Positions 16,457 through 24,884 of a DNA stretch of 64,000 nt are shown piece by piece (position 1 is the first letter of the stretch; each line of letters opens with the position of its first letter). Origin of the DNA: G963665495 sp963677785 (GTDB lineage Bacteria > Desulfobacterota > Desulfovibrionia > Desulfovibrionales > Desulfovibrionaceae); assembly GCA_963677785.2 (NCBI GenBank), contig CAXXDH010000003.1:3348001-3412000 (forward strand), read 5' to 3'. The notes under the pieces are model-generated. The model searched no databases and was not told where the DNA came from. It worked only from the letters and a program-made list of their open reading frames with translations. A program made the translations under genes and the position numbers.

Positions 16457-17638
16457 ATGCATACGAAGCTGGTAGCAGCGTGTGATGCCGTTTTGGCCGA
16501 TACCGTCAAGGATGCCGCCAGGGTTCACGGCGTTGTCGGCATGGTGGCCGACAGCAGGGAGGTATTGTATGAAGGGGCGTTCGGCAGCAGAAGTTCCGGA
16601 AGTGGCGAGCCCATGTCGGAGGATACGGTTTTTGGTATTTTTTCCTGTACCAAAGCATTGACCAGTACGGTCATCATGCAGCTCGTGGAAGCTGGAGCCA
16701 TAGATCTCGACGCACCGGCGAGGAGCTATTGTCCGGAACTCGGCGACGCGCAGGTGCTCGAAGGCTTCGATCTCACAGGCGAGCCCCGGCTTCGCGCTCC
16801 CAAACAAGAAATAACCACGCGGAATTTATTGCTGCATACGGCCGGCTTCGGCTACGACTTTTTCAACGAATTTTACCGCAGGTTCTACAGCAAAAAGAAA
16901 CTGCCGCCTGTTCTGTCCGGTGCCAAGGCCGCCATTCGTCTGCCGTTGTTGTTCGATCCGGGCGAGCGCTGGGAATACGGCATCAGCATGGACTGGGCCG
17001 GATTGGTTGCCGAGGCCGTGACCGGCAAACCTCTGGGCGATCTGATGCGGGAACGGATATTTGATCCGTTGGAAATGCGCGACAGCGGATTCGCTCTCAG
17101 CACCTCCATGCGCGAGCGTCTGGCCCCGCTGCATCAACGCGGTACGGATGGTTCGCTGAATCCTTTGTCGGGTTTTACATTACCCAATGATCCGGAAGTG
17201 CAGATGGGCGGGCACGGGGTTTATTCCACGGTTGCGGACTTTATGCGCTTTATTCGCATGCTGCTCAATGAAGGCATGGGACCGAACGGTCCGGTGCTCA
17301 AGCCGGAAACCGTAGAGCGGATGTATGAAAACGGGCTTGGAGAGCTGAAGGTCCGGGCCTTGAAAAATGTGCATTCTCTTTCCGGAGAACCTTTCGAGCT
17401 TCTGCCGGGAGTACCCAAATCCTGGGGCTACTCGTTCATGCTCAACGATGAGCCCGCCCCCACGGGACGCCCCGCCGGGGCGCTGAGTTGGGCCGGGATG
17501 GCCAATGTGTACTACTGGGTCGACAAACAGAACGGGATAGGAGGTTGTTGGGCCACGCAAATTCTGCCGTTTGCGGATCCAGCTTCCTATACGGGCTATA
17601 TGGCCTTTGAGACAGCCGTATACGATAGCTTGGTGTAA
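16457..17638 (+). CDS. Serine beta-lactamase-like / family VIII esterase, copy 1
   Basis: The 393-residue protein belongs to the class C beta-lactamase fold used by family VIII esterases and D,D-peptidases. The nucleophile motif is SCTK at residues 63-66 and the catalytic tyrosine is Y174 in WEYGIS. The motif near the C-terminus, WAGMAN, replaces the KTG of true beta-lactamases, which points to an esterase or unknown hydrolase. There is no signal peptide, so it is cytoplasmic. AAGGAG precedes the ATG by six bases. A paralogue with identical catalytic numbering lies on the other side of an AraC regulator. Confidence 0.87.
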   Translation: MHTKLVAACDAVLADTVKDAARVHGVVGMVADSREVLYEGAFGSRSSGSGEPMSEDTVFGIFSCTKALTSTVIMQLVEAGAIDLDAPARSYCPELGDAQVLEGFDLTGEPRLRAPKQEITTRNLLLHTAGFGYDFFNEFYRRFYSKKKLPPVLSGAKAAIRLPLLFDPGERWEYGISMDWAGLVAEAVTGKPLGDLMRERIFDPLEMRDSGFALSTSMRERLAPLHQRGTDGSLNPLSGFTLPNDPEVQMGGHGVYSTVADFMRFIRMLLNEGMGPNGPVLKPETVERMYENGLGELKVRALKNVHSLSGEPFELLPGVPKSWGYSFMLNDEPAPTGRPAGALSWAGMANVYYWVDKQNGIGGCWATQILPFADPASYTGYMAFETAVYDSLV

Positions 17639-17860
17639 AAAATCCAGCGTATGCAATTCCACAGCGTATCTCATATCGATTCAGGATTTTTCGTATTGCG
17701 TTTTTTCCCGAATTGAGCAAGAAGTTGAAAGGTCGTTTTCAAAGCCGCGTTTGAGTCATATCAAGTGCGGCGAATGAGAAACGTTGCACTTTTTCCGACC
17801 AGAACCCCCCCAAAAAAAAGCCGGAGCGCCCGCTTTTATGCAATGGAGGGAATACGGCAA

Positions 17861-18865
17861 ATGCTCGCTCAATCACTTCTTCTTGATGCCGCCGGCCACC
17901 CCTTGCGGCAGGAGCACCGGACCCATTCCAGCGATTGGGACGAAGTACGGGATTTTTCTGATTCCGTGTACATGCCCTATCAGGTCGAGCCGTTGGAAAA
18001 ATCCAGCAGGCCCGATGCCACCATGTATTCAACGAAAATCGGAAGCATCACCGTCACCAAATTCGGTTACGGCGTGCCTGTTCATTTGAGTGATTTCGCA
18101 CCGGAAGCTGGTAATATTCTGGTGCTGACGACATTGCAGGGAATGTTGCGGCATGGATTAGACGCGAAGAATTGCATTACCACGGTTTCCGGTGAGAGTT
18201 TCGTGGCCGACTGCAGCAGAACAGCGTACTGGCTGGATGGAGACTTGCAACATCTGCAATATAATCTGACGGTTCCGCATGCCAAGATGGAAGTTGCCGC
18301 ATTGGACTGGTTCGGATTCGTTCCGGATGACAGACTCTGGACCAGCAAGGTGAAATTCGGCGGCGGCCATTCGGCCTGGTGGGCTTTTCTCGTGTATCTG
18401 ATGCGGGCTATAGCTGAGATTTCCGTCCAGAAGGAACCGTCGAGATTCACCGCCTATCTGGAACAGTCCATCTGTATGCAGCTGCTGATCAACTGGACGG
18501 AGCAGGCGAATATTGATTTTTCTTCCGAGACGCTGTTCGCTGCTCCCAGATACATCCAACGCGCCGAAGAGTACATGAAAGCGCATGCGCAGGACGCCCC
18601 GACTCTGGCGGAGGTGGCTCGATCCGCGGGAGTAAGCGTCCGCGCTTTGTCCGGGGCTTTTAAACGCCATCGAGGCACAACGCCGTATGCTTTTTTACGC
18701 GAACAGCGGTTGCTGGGAATTCGCAGCACATTGCAGCAATCCGATGGCAATTTAACGATATCCTCCATCGTGAGCGACTGGGGCTACAGCAATTTCGGCG
18801 TATTTGCCAAGGCCTATAAAGAACGGTTCGGCGAACTGCCGTCCGAGACCCTCAGAAAAGCGTAA
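17861..18865 (+). CDS. AraC-family transcriptional regulator
   Basis: The 334-residue protein has an N-terminal ligand domain of AraC_binding_2 style (VYMPYQVEPLE, then GVPVHLSDF) and a C-terminal pair of helix-turn-helix motifs (LAEVARSAGVSVRALSGAFKR, and WGYSNFGVFAKAYKERFG). I chose ATG 17861, preceded by GGAGGG at ten bases. In-frame upstream starts at 17843, 17774 and 17765 have poorer context. It lies between two paralogous esterase/beta-lactamase-like genes on the same strand, 222 and 171 bases away, and is probably their regulator. Confidence 0.88.
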   Translation: MLAQSLLLDAAGHPLRQEHRTHSSDWDEVRDFSDSVYMPYQVEPLEKSSRPDATMYSTKIGSITVTKFGYGVPVHLSDFAPEAGNILVLTTLQGMLRHGLDAKNCITTVSGESFVADCSRTAYWLDGDLQHLQYNLTVPHAKMEVAALDWFGFVPDDRLWTSKVKFGGGHSAWWAFLVYLMRAIAEISVQKEPSRFTAYLEQSICMQLLINWTEQANIDFSSETLFAAPRYIQRAEEYMKAHAQDAPTLAEVARSAGVSVRALSGAFKRHRGTTPYAFLREQRLLGIRSTLQQSDGNLTISSIVSDWGYSNFGVFAKAYKERFGELPSETLRKA

Positions 18866-19036
18866 GGCAGCTGACGGGATTTTGGTGGATCCTGCCTCGA
18901 AAAAAATTATTCCTATCCATAGCGCACAGATTTCGCGCATTTTTTTCCGTTTGGAGATACAACCTGCCGTTCACAAGTGGATGACAGAATGCCTGGTTGT
19001 GTACAGTGCCGTTGAATCCATAAGGAGGATGACTGT

Positions 19037-20227
19037 ATGCAGACAAAGTTGAGTTACGCGTGTGATGCGGTTCTGTCGGAATCGATCAAGACCCCTGCGG
19101 GCGTGCCCGGGGTTGTTGCCATGGCTACCAACCGGTCAGCGACAATTTACGAAGGGTCTTTTGGAAAACGGATGCTCGGTGGCGAGGCGGACATGACTTC
19201 CGACACGGTCTTCGGAATTTTTTCCTGTACCAAGGCGTTGACCGCCACGGTGATCATGCAGCTTGTTGAGGAAGGGAAACTTGATCTCGATTTGCCTGCC
19301 AAAACGTACTGTCCGGAACTGGGCGATGTATCTGTCCTCGAAGGGTTTGACGACAACGGGCAGCCCATGTTGCGGGTGCCGAACCGGGAGATAACCACAC
19401 GTATGCTGCTGCTGCATACGGCTGGATTCGGGTACGACTTTTTCAGCGACGCCTACCGCAGGCTGTATGATAAAAATAATATACCGGGCATCATTTCCTG
19501 CCTGAAAAAATCGATTCGCGTGCCGCTGCTGTTCGATCCGGGCAAGCGTTGGGAATACGGCGTCAATATGGACTGGGCCGGCCAGGTTGCCGAAAGCATT
19601 ACAGGGCAGCGCCTTGGAGAATTGATGCGCCAACGCATTTTCGAACCCTTGGGAATGCAGAATACGGGTTTTACCCTCTCCGACTCCATGAGGAAACGTC
19701 TGGCCCCGCTGCACCAGCGGGATACCGAGGGCGCGCTCAATCCTTTGCCTGACCTGACTCTGCCCGATGCGCCCGAAGTGCACATGGGGGGGCATGGGTT
19801 GTATTCCACCGTGGGCGATTACATACGATTCATACGCATGCTGCTGAACGACGGTATGGGGGATAACGGCCCCGTGCTGGCGCCGAAAACCGTAGAGCAG
19901 ATGAACCGCAATGGACTTGGAGATTTGAAGGTCCGGCCTTTTGTCAGCGCGGATCCTCAAATGTCGAACGACTGCGAGATGTTTCCGGACATGACCAAAT
20001 CCTGGGGGCTTTCATTCATGCTCAACGATGCCCCCGCCCCCACGGGACGGCCCGCCGGAAGCCTGGCCTGGGCCGGAATTGCGAATTTGTATTATTGGAT
20101 CGACAGAAAGAACGGGCTTGGCGGATTTTGGGCCACACAAATTTTGCCGTTTGCCGACCGGCCGTCATTTGAAGGCTATCTGGCATTTGAAACGGCTGTC
20201 TACGATACGTGGCGGCAAATGGCATAA
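19037..20227 (+). CDS. Serine beta-lactamase-like / family VIII esterase, copy 2
   Basis: This 396-residue paralogue of the protein at 16457-17638 shares the SCTK nucleophile motif at 63-66, Y174 in WEYGVN and the C-terminal WAGIAN motif. Here the tyrosine motif reads YGVN, closer to the class C YxN than the YGIS of copy 1. No signal peptide is seen. A perfect AAGGAGG lies eight bases before the ATG. The pair with a regulator between them suggests a tandem duplication that has diverged in substrate. A hairpin follows the stop. Confidence 0.88.
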   Translation: MQTKLSYACDAVLSESIKTPAGVPGVVAMATNRSATIYEGSFGKRMLGGEADMTSDTVFGIFSCTKALTATVIMQLVEEGKLDLDLPAKTYCPELGDVSVLEGFDDNGQPMLRVPNREITTRMLLLHTAGFGYDFFSDAYRRLYDKNNIPGIISCLKKSIRVPLLFDPGKRWEYGVNMDWAGQVAESITGQRLGELMRQRIFEPLGMQNTGFTLSDSMRKRLAPLHQRDTEGALNPLPDLTLPDAPEVHMGGHGLYSTVGDYIRFIRMLLNDGMGDNGPVLAPKTVEQMNRNGLGDLKVRPFVSADPQMSNDCEMFPDMTKSWGLSFMLNDAPAPTGRPAGSLAWAGIANLYYWIDRKNGLGGFWATQILPFADRPSFEGYLAFETAVYDTWRQMA

Positions 20228-20252
20228 GTAGGCATCAGGGACATTCGGGGCT

Positions 20253-20285
20253 GTCCGGGTTGTGGCGAAAGCACACAGCCCGGAC
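20253..20285 (+). terminator. Hairpin downstream of esterase copy 2
   Basis: A 12-bp stem with one G-U pair (GTCCGGGTTGTG / CACAGCCCGGAC) encloses a nine-base loop. No U-tract follows, so termination is possible but not certain. Confidence 0.4.
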
Positions 20286-20361
20286 GGCAGCGAATGTACC
20301 GCCGACCACAAACAGAAAGGACGGCGCAGGCAGGACCTTCGCACCGCATCAGCCTTCCGGA

Positions 20362-20553
20362 TTACTTCCAGTAGCTCCACTTGCTGTTGTCTATGGAGAC
20401 TGAGAGCTGCTGCGACATGGAATGGACAATCTCCTCCAGGTTGCGGACGCGTTCGCGCAATTCATCTATTTCTTTGCAGCAATTCTCCAGGCTGCATTGA
20501 TCTTTCAATTCTTTGCGTATTTGTTTTTGATAAAAATCCGAACCTTGGGGCAT
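20362..20553 (-). CDS. Small coiled-coil protein
   Basis: The 63-residue product starts MPQGSDFYQKQ and has a heptad-like helix (EIDELRERVRNLEEIVHSM), so a short coiled coil is likely. Two cysteine spots (DQC and ENCC) precede it. AGGGAG stands at a good distance before the ATG at 20553, which supports translation. The ending SKWSYWK is rich in tryptophan. I do not recognise the family. It lies alone on the minus strand between plus-strand genes. Confidence 0.55.
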   Translation of the reverse strand: MPQGSDFYQKQIRKELKDQCSLENCCKEIDELRERVRNLEEIVHSMSQQLSVSIDNSKWSYWK

Positions 20554-20878
20554 GGGAATCTCCCTGGTTGTGGCATCACTCTGGGAAAGCATCGGAATGC
20601 CGGTTCTGTTTTGTTAAAAAACTATACGAAGCCCCTGAGGAAGTCCATAATAGAGCAAGGAAAAATGGAGTCTGCCCTGGGAATGGTGCGGCAAAGGGCT
20701 TGAAATGTGTCGAGAGCACTATCGTGCCGGTTCAAGTATAGCTCCGGGTACCAAGGATATTACATATAAATCCGGCAATCTGTTGTTTCAGCAGGTCGTC
20801 GGATTTTTTTTGCTGAATGGATCAAAAATAAGCGCGTGAACTTGGACTTGGCGGTGAAAAAGTGGTAAATTTAAGTCT
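20554..20878. other. Intergenic region before the ABC_sub_bind/kinase operon
   Basis: These 325 bases hold no credible gene. They should contain the promoters of the small minus-strand gene and of the operon starting at 20879. I see no clear promoter or repeat. Confidence 0.35.
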
Positions 20879-21994
20879 ATGGAAAAATATTTTTTTTATG
20901 GGCTCGCTTGCTTGGTGCTTCTGAATTTTGGTCGCAGGCAAGGGGAAAAGAAATCGCGCGTTGTTTTACTTGGCGCACTGATCCTTTGCGTATTTTTTGT
21001 GTCACGCCTGTCTGTCCAGGCTGGGACCGGCGATTCTATCGACTTCCAAAAAGCTCCTACAGTTGTTTTTGTCAATTCCTACCACAAGGGCTACGCCTGG
21101 AGCGACGGCATCCAGCAGAAAGCCCTTGAGGTGTTGCAGGACGCAGGCGTACAGACGGAGATTTTTTATCTGGATAGCAAACGATGCAAGGCTGCTAAAC
21201 AGATTCGCAACGTGTCCCGCCGGGTTGCAGAGAAAATCGCTAAAATGCAACCGGATGTAATTATTACAGCGGACGATAACGCTCAGAAACACCTGGTTGT
21301 CCCCTATCTAAAGCACCTGGGCGTACCAATAGTATACTGCGGGGTAAACTTTGACGGTAGCGAATACGGCTACCCCAATGAATTCGCAACCGGCATGCTT
21401 GAACACTCCATGATCACTCAATTGAAAGACAACCTGCTGCGTCTGTCCAAAGGGGAGCGTTTATGTGCGTTGGCTGACGACGCCTTTTCGGAACACAAAT
21501 ACCTGAAGCGGTCCAATGAGCGTTATTTCAACGACAAGCTGCAGCTGTATTTTGCAAAGGATTTTAAAACGTTCAAAGAAATGTTTTTACAAGCGCAGTC
21601 TGATTGCGATGCCTTGATGATTATTAACCAAGGTTCCATCATGGATTGGGACGAAGAAGAGGCCGTTCGTTTTATGCTGGACCATGTGAAGATTCCGACT
21701 GGAACGACCGCAAAGCACTTGGCGAGGCTGAACATGCTGGTCATGGCTAAAGCTCCGGAGGAGCATGGCGAGTGGGCGGCGAAGACTGCATTGCACATTC
21801 TCGCCGGCGAATCTCCGGGGGATATCCCCGAGACCAGTAACCAGCAAGCGCGTATCATTATAAATCTGGAGATGGCCAAGGCCGCCGGAATCGTTATTCC
21901 AGTGGATCTTCTGAGGGCCGCGAATGAGGTCATCGGTCAGGAAGCACTTTATAAGTCCGAATCAAAGAATCAGGAGGCTGCAAATGGGCCATAG
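20879..21994 (+). CDS. ABC_sub_bind-type periplasmic binding protein (sensor partner, first)
   Basis: The 371-residue protein has an N-terminal membrane anchor region and then the periplasmic binding fold of the ABC_sub_bind family. Its blocks are VVFVNSYHKGYAWSDG, FYLDSKR, ITADDNAQKHLVVPYLK, PIVYCGVN and, at the end, EEHGEWAAKTALHIL. Two hydrophobic segments (residues 5-16 and about 29-45) precede the binding domain, so it may stay membrane-anchored. No ABC permease or ATPase is near. It overlaps the next paralogue by 11 bases, and a histidine kinase follows. A ligand-presenting role for the kinase is inferred. Confidence 0.82.
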   Translation: MEKYFFYGLACLVLLNFGRRQGEKKSRVVLLGALILCVFFVSRLSVQAGTGDSIDFQKAPTVVFVNSYHKGYAWSDGIQQKALEVLQDAGVQTEIFYLDSKRCKAAKQIRNVSRRVAEKIAKMQPDVIITADDNAQKHLVVPYLKHLGVPIVYCGVNFDGSEYGYPNEFATGMLEHSMITQLKDNLLRLSKGERLCALADDAFSEHKYLKRSNERYFNDKLQLYFAKDFKTFKEMFLQAQSDCDALMIINQGSIMDWDEEEAVRFMLDHVKIPTGTTAKHLARLNMLVMAKAPEEHGEWAAKTALHILAGESPGDIPETSNQQARIIINLEMAKAAGIVIPVDLLRAANEVIGQEALYKSESKNQEAANGP

Positions 21995-22949
21995 ACCGCT
22001 ATTGCTGCTGTGCTTCATCAGTGCGTTTCTCTTATCTTTGTCACCCCCCGCATTGGCCGAAAAGCTGGTCTTGTGGGTGGACTCCTATCATATTGGAAAT
22101 GAATGGGCGGACGGTGTCGGCCGTGGAATTCGCAAGGGGCTGGCGGGGAGCGAGGTCCGGCTCATGGCTGTTCATATGGACACCAAACGCAACAACAGCA
22201 AGGAGTTCGGACGCAAAGCAGCTCTGAAAGCTTTGGAAGTCATCAAGAAAGTTAAGCCGCACGCGCTCATCGCTTCTGACGACAACGCCCAGTCCTATCT
22301 GGTGGTTCCCTATCTCAAGGGGACATCCTTGCCCGTGGTGTTTTGCGGCGTAAATTGGGACGCCTCCATGTACGGATATCCCGCCAAAAACGTAACCGGC
22401 ATGATAGAGGTTGATCTCGTGGATCAGGCAGTGGCCCATATGCGCCGTTTTGCCAGGGGCAACAGGGTGGGATACTTCAACGGGGATACGGTCACCGCAC
22501 GTAAGGTGGTTAAAAATTTAAACAGCCGTTTCTTTTCTGGCTCACTCAAGGGCTTTTTGATCAGGGATTACCAAAGTGCCAAGGAAGCCTTTTTGAAAGC
22601 CCAGGATGAGGTCGATATGCTGCTCATCGGCGATTGTGTCGGGATTACGGGCTTTGATGCGGTTGATTTCCAGCGGTTTGAGTTGGAAAACGCCAGAATT
22701 CCCATAACAGCCATAGAGTCCTATGCGGCGAAGTTCGCGCTCTTTACATTGGGCAAGATTCCCGAAGAACAAGGCGAATGGGCGGCCAAAACCGTTTTAC
22801 AAATTTTGGACGGACGTTCTGTCGACCAGATTCCAATGACTACCAATAAACAGGCCAAGCTTATCGTTAATATGGACATGGCAGAGGCCATTGGCGTTGT
22901 CGTGCCCATCTCCGTGCTGAGGACAGCCAAAATTTTACGTTCGAAGTAG
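21984..22949 (+). CDS. ABC_sub_bind-type periplasmic binding protein (sensor partner, second)
   Basis: The 321-residue product starts with a clean signal peptide (RPLLLLCFISAFLLSL, cleavage near ALAEK). It repeats the blocks of its upstream paralogue: WVDSYHIGNEWADG, VHMDTKRNNSKEFG, IASDDNAQSYLVVPYLK, VFCGVNWDASMYGYP and EEQGEWAAKTVLQIL. AGGAGG lies six bases before the ATG, and the start overlaps the upstream gene by 11 bases. The kinase gene begins 17 bases after its stop. The conserved DTKRNNSKE block recurs in the sensor domain of the kinase at 45.8 kb (DTKRNHSKE), which links the two systems. Confidence 0.87.
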   Translation: MGHRPLLLLCFISAFLLSLSPPALAEKLVLWVDSYHIGNEWADGVGRGIRKGLAGSEVRLMAVHMDTKRNNSKEFGRKAALKALEVIKKVKPHALIASDDNAQSYLVVPYLKGTSLPVVFCGVNWDASMYGYPAKNVTGMIEVDLVDQAVAHMRRFARGNRVGYFNGDTVTARKVVKNLNSRFFSGSLKGFLIRDYQSAKEAFLKAQDEVDMLLIGDCVGITGFDAVDFQRFELENARIPITAIESYAAKFALFTLGKIPEEQGEWAAKTVLQILDGRSVDQIPMTTNKQAKLIVNMDMAEAIGVVVPISVLRTAKILRSK

Positions 22950-22965
22950 CAGGATCCAGGGACGT

Positions 22966-24642
22966 ATGCGGCTTCAATTCAAGGTTAACGTTATCAGTCT
23001 GGCCATTATGGCTGTGGTGGTCTGTTCCGTAGTCGTGGCCGGTGTCGTCACCCTGGACCGGCTGACCCTGGACTTGAACCGCAAGCTCCTTTCGGTCGAA
23101 GCGGATACTGTCCTTGAGCGGATACGGGAAACGTATGATGTGCTCCGGGTAAGCGGGGTGGAGCAAGTCCCGGATTATGTTCAGGCTGCGCAACGGGAGC
23201 TTATAGAAAAACTTGGGAGGAATCAGGAGCGACTGTTCGGGCGTTTGACCATAGTTGAAGACTCCGGCGCCCTGGTGTTGGCGCCCCACGGGGGAAACGT
23301 CGCATCCTTGAGCCAGGCCTTTCTTGCGACCATGGCAGAGACCGGCGTGGGCAACCTCGAGTACGTGGGCGATGGCGGCGGCCGTTATTTGTTTTATCGC
23401 AACTTCAAAACCTGGCACTGGCTGGTAATCATTTCGGTGTCCACGGATGAGATGTACGCTATGCGCAGAGAGTTTCTCCAGCGTACGGCTGTTATTCTCA
23501 TTGTCGGACTTGTGCTCGGTGGAGTGGCTTTGCTTTGGTTTATGCGAAGCGTGGTGGGGCCGGTACGGCAGCTGGCGGAAGCCGCTTTGGCCATCAGTCA
23601 GGATCGCTGGACCCTGAAACTGCCAACCCTTGCCAGCAGAGATGAAGTCGGCGAGCTGGCAGAGGCTTTCACTGTCATGACCAACCGCCTTCAAGAAGCC
23701 CAGGCGGATCTCAAGCGACAAGCCGAAGAATTGCGAGAAACCAACGTTATATTAACTCAAGAGATTGAGGAAAGAAGACGTGCGGAACGCGAACTGCACT
23801 CTTTGAACATTGACCTGGAACGACTGGTCAAGGAGCGTACCGAGGATTTGGCAGCCAAGGCTTTGGAGCTGGAAAAGGCCAATGAAAAACTTCTGGAAAT
23901 AGATGAACTCAAATCAGCATTCTTTTCTTCCGTCTCCCATGAACTGCGCACGCCTTTGACCTCTGTCCTTGGGTTCGTCAAACTTATCAATCGGGATTTC
24001 CTCAAGCACTACAGGCCGCTATCCGGGGAAAATAAGGAACTTGACAAGTGCGGCGAACGCATCCTGCAAAATTTTGAGATCATCAAATATGAAGGCGCAA
24101 GGCTCACGCGCATGATTAACGACTTTCTCGACCTGGCGCGTATCGAATCCGGCAGGCAGGAGTGGGCAGATCGGGATGTTGACGCTTCCTGGCTATTGCG
24201 CCGGTCCGTGGAAAGTGTTGGCGGCATCGTCTCCTACAAGTCGGGCGTTGCGCTTATTACAGACATTCCTGACGGTTTGCCTCTGCTGCATGTGGATCCA
24301 GATCGTATCGAGCAGGTGATCATCAATCTGATCAACAATGCCATCAAATTTACGGACAAAGGCAGCGTCACGGTAACGGCTAAGCCCCTCCCCTCGGGTA
24401 TTTGCATCCAGGTCATCGATACGGGGAAGGGTATTCCCCCTGGTGATCTGGACAAAGTGTTTGATAAGTTTCACCAGGTTCGCAAAAGTGATACGCAGGA
24501 AGGTGCCTCCCCCGGCACCGGGCTGGGACTCGCCATATGCAAACAGATCGTTTCCCATTACAACGGTTCGATTTCCGTCATTTCAGTCCCCGGGAAGGGC
24601 AGCACATTCACTGTTGAACTGCCGGCGCAAAAAGCTGTTTGA
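22966..24642 (+). CDS. Membrane sensor histidine kinase (Cache-like, HAMP)
   Basis: Domains in order: TM1 about 7-28, a periplasmic Cache-like region about 30-165 (GDGGGRYLFYRNFKTWHW), TM2 about 169-190, HAMP about 190-243, coiled coil about 240-310, HisKA with phospho-accepting H325 in SHELRTPLTS, and HATPase_c about 440-555. The HATPase carries NLINNAIKF, DTGKGIP and GTGLGLAI. All catalytic boxes are intact. It is third in an operon with two ABC_sub_bind proteins, probably its ligand-binding partners. No response regulator gene is adjacent, so the output partner is elsewhere. Confidence 0.93.
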   Translation: MRLQFKVNVISLAIMAVVVCSVVVAGVVTLDRLTLDLNRKLLSVEADTVLERIRETYDVLRVSGVEQVPDYVQAAQRELIEKLGRNQERLFGRLTIVEDSGALVLAPHGGNVASLSQAFLATMAETGVGNLEYVGDGGGRYLFYRNFKTWHWLVIISVSTDEMYAMRREFLQRTAVILIVGLVLGGVALLWFMRSVVGPVRQLAEAALAISQDRWTLKLPTLASRDEVGELAEAFTVMTNRLQEAQADLKRQAEELRETNVILTQEIEERRRAERELHSLNIDLERLVKERTEDLAAKALELEKANEKLLEIDELKSAFFSSVSHELRTPLTSVLGFVKLINRDFLKHYRPLSGENKELDKCGERILQNFEIIKYEGARLTRMINDFLDLARIESGRQEWADRDVDASWLLRRSVESVGGIVSYKSGVALITDIPDGLPLLHVDPDRIEQVIINLINNAIKFTDKGSVTVTAKPLPSGICIQVIDTGKGIPPGDLDKVFDKFHQVRKSDTQEGASPGTGLGLAICKQIVSHYNGSISVISVPGKGSTFTVELPAQKAV

Positions 24643-24844
24643 ACCAGTGCCCGAAAGAATCCATTTCTCTGCCGCGTTTTCAATCCATCCCATATGTTTT
24701 CTACCGTGGATGCGTAGACCCTGGGCTCTGCAACGGCGGTGAGGCCGGCAACCACTACAGCAAATGTAAGTAAAACAGTGGCAGAGGGGGGGATATAAAC
24801 CGGAATTTTACGGTGGCTGATCGCGTCAAATAATAATGAAAAGA

Positions 24845-24877
24845 GCAGGGAAAGCGGACTGCGGCCGCTTTCCCTGC
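24845..24877 (-). terminator. Rho-independent terminator of the chemoreceptor gene
   Basis: A perfect 13-bp stem (GCAGGGAAAGCGG / CCGCTTTCCCTGC) lies eight bases past the minus-strand stop. It is followed on that strand by TCTTTTCATTATTATT. Through-transcription of the plus-strand kinase gene could also end here. Confidence 0.7.
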
Positions 24878-24884
24878 CGAAGGG

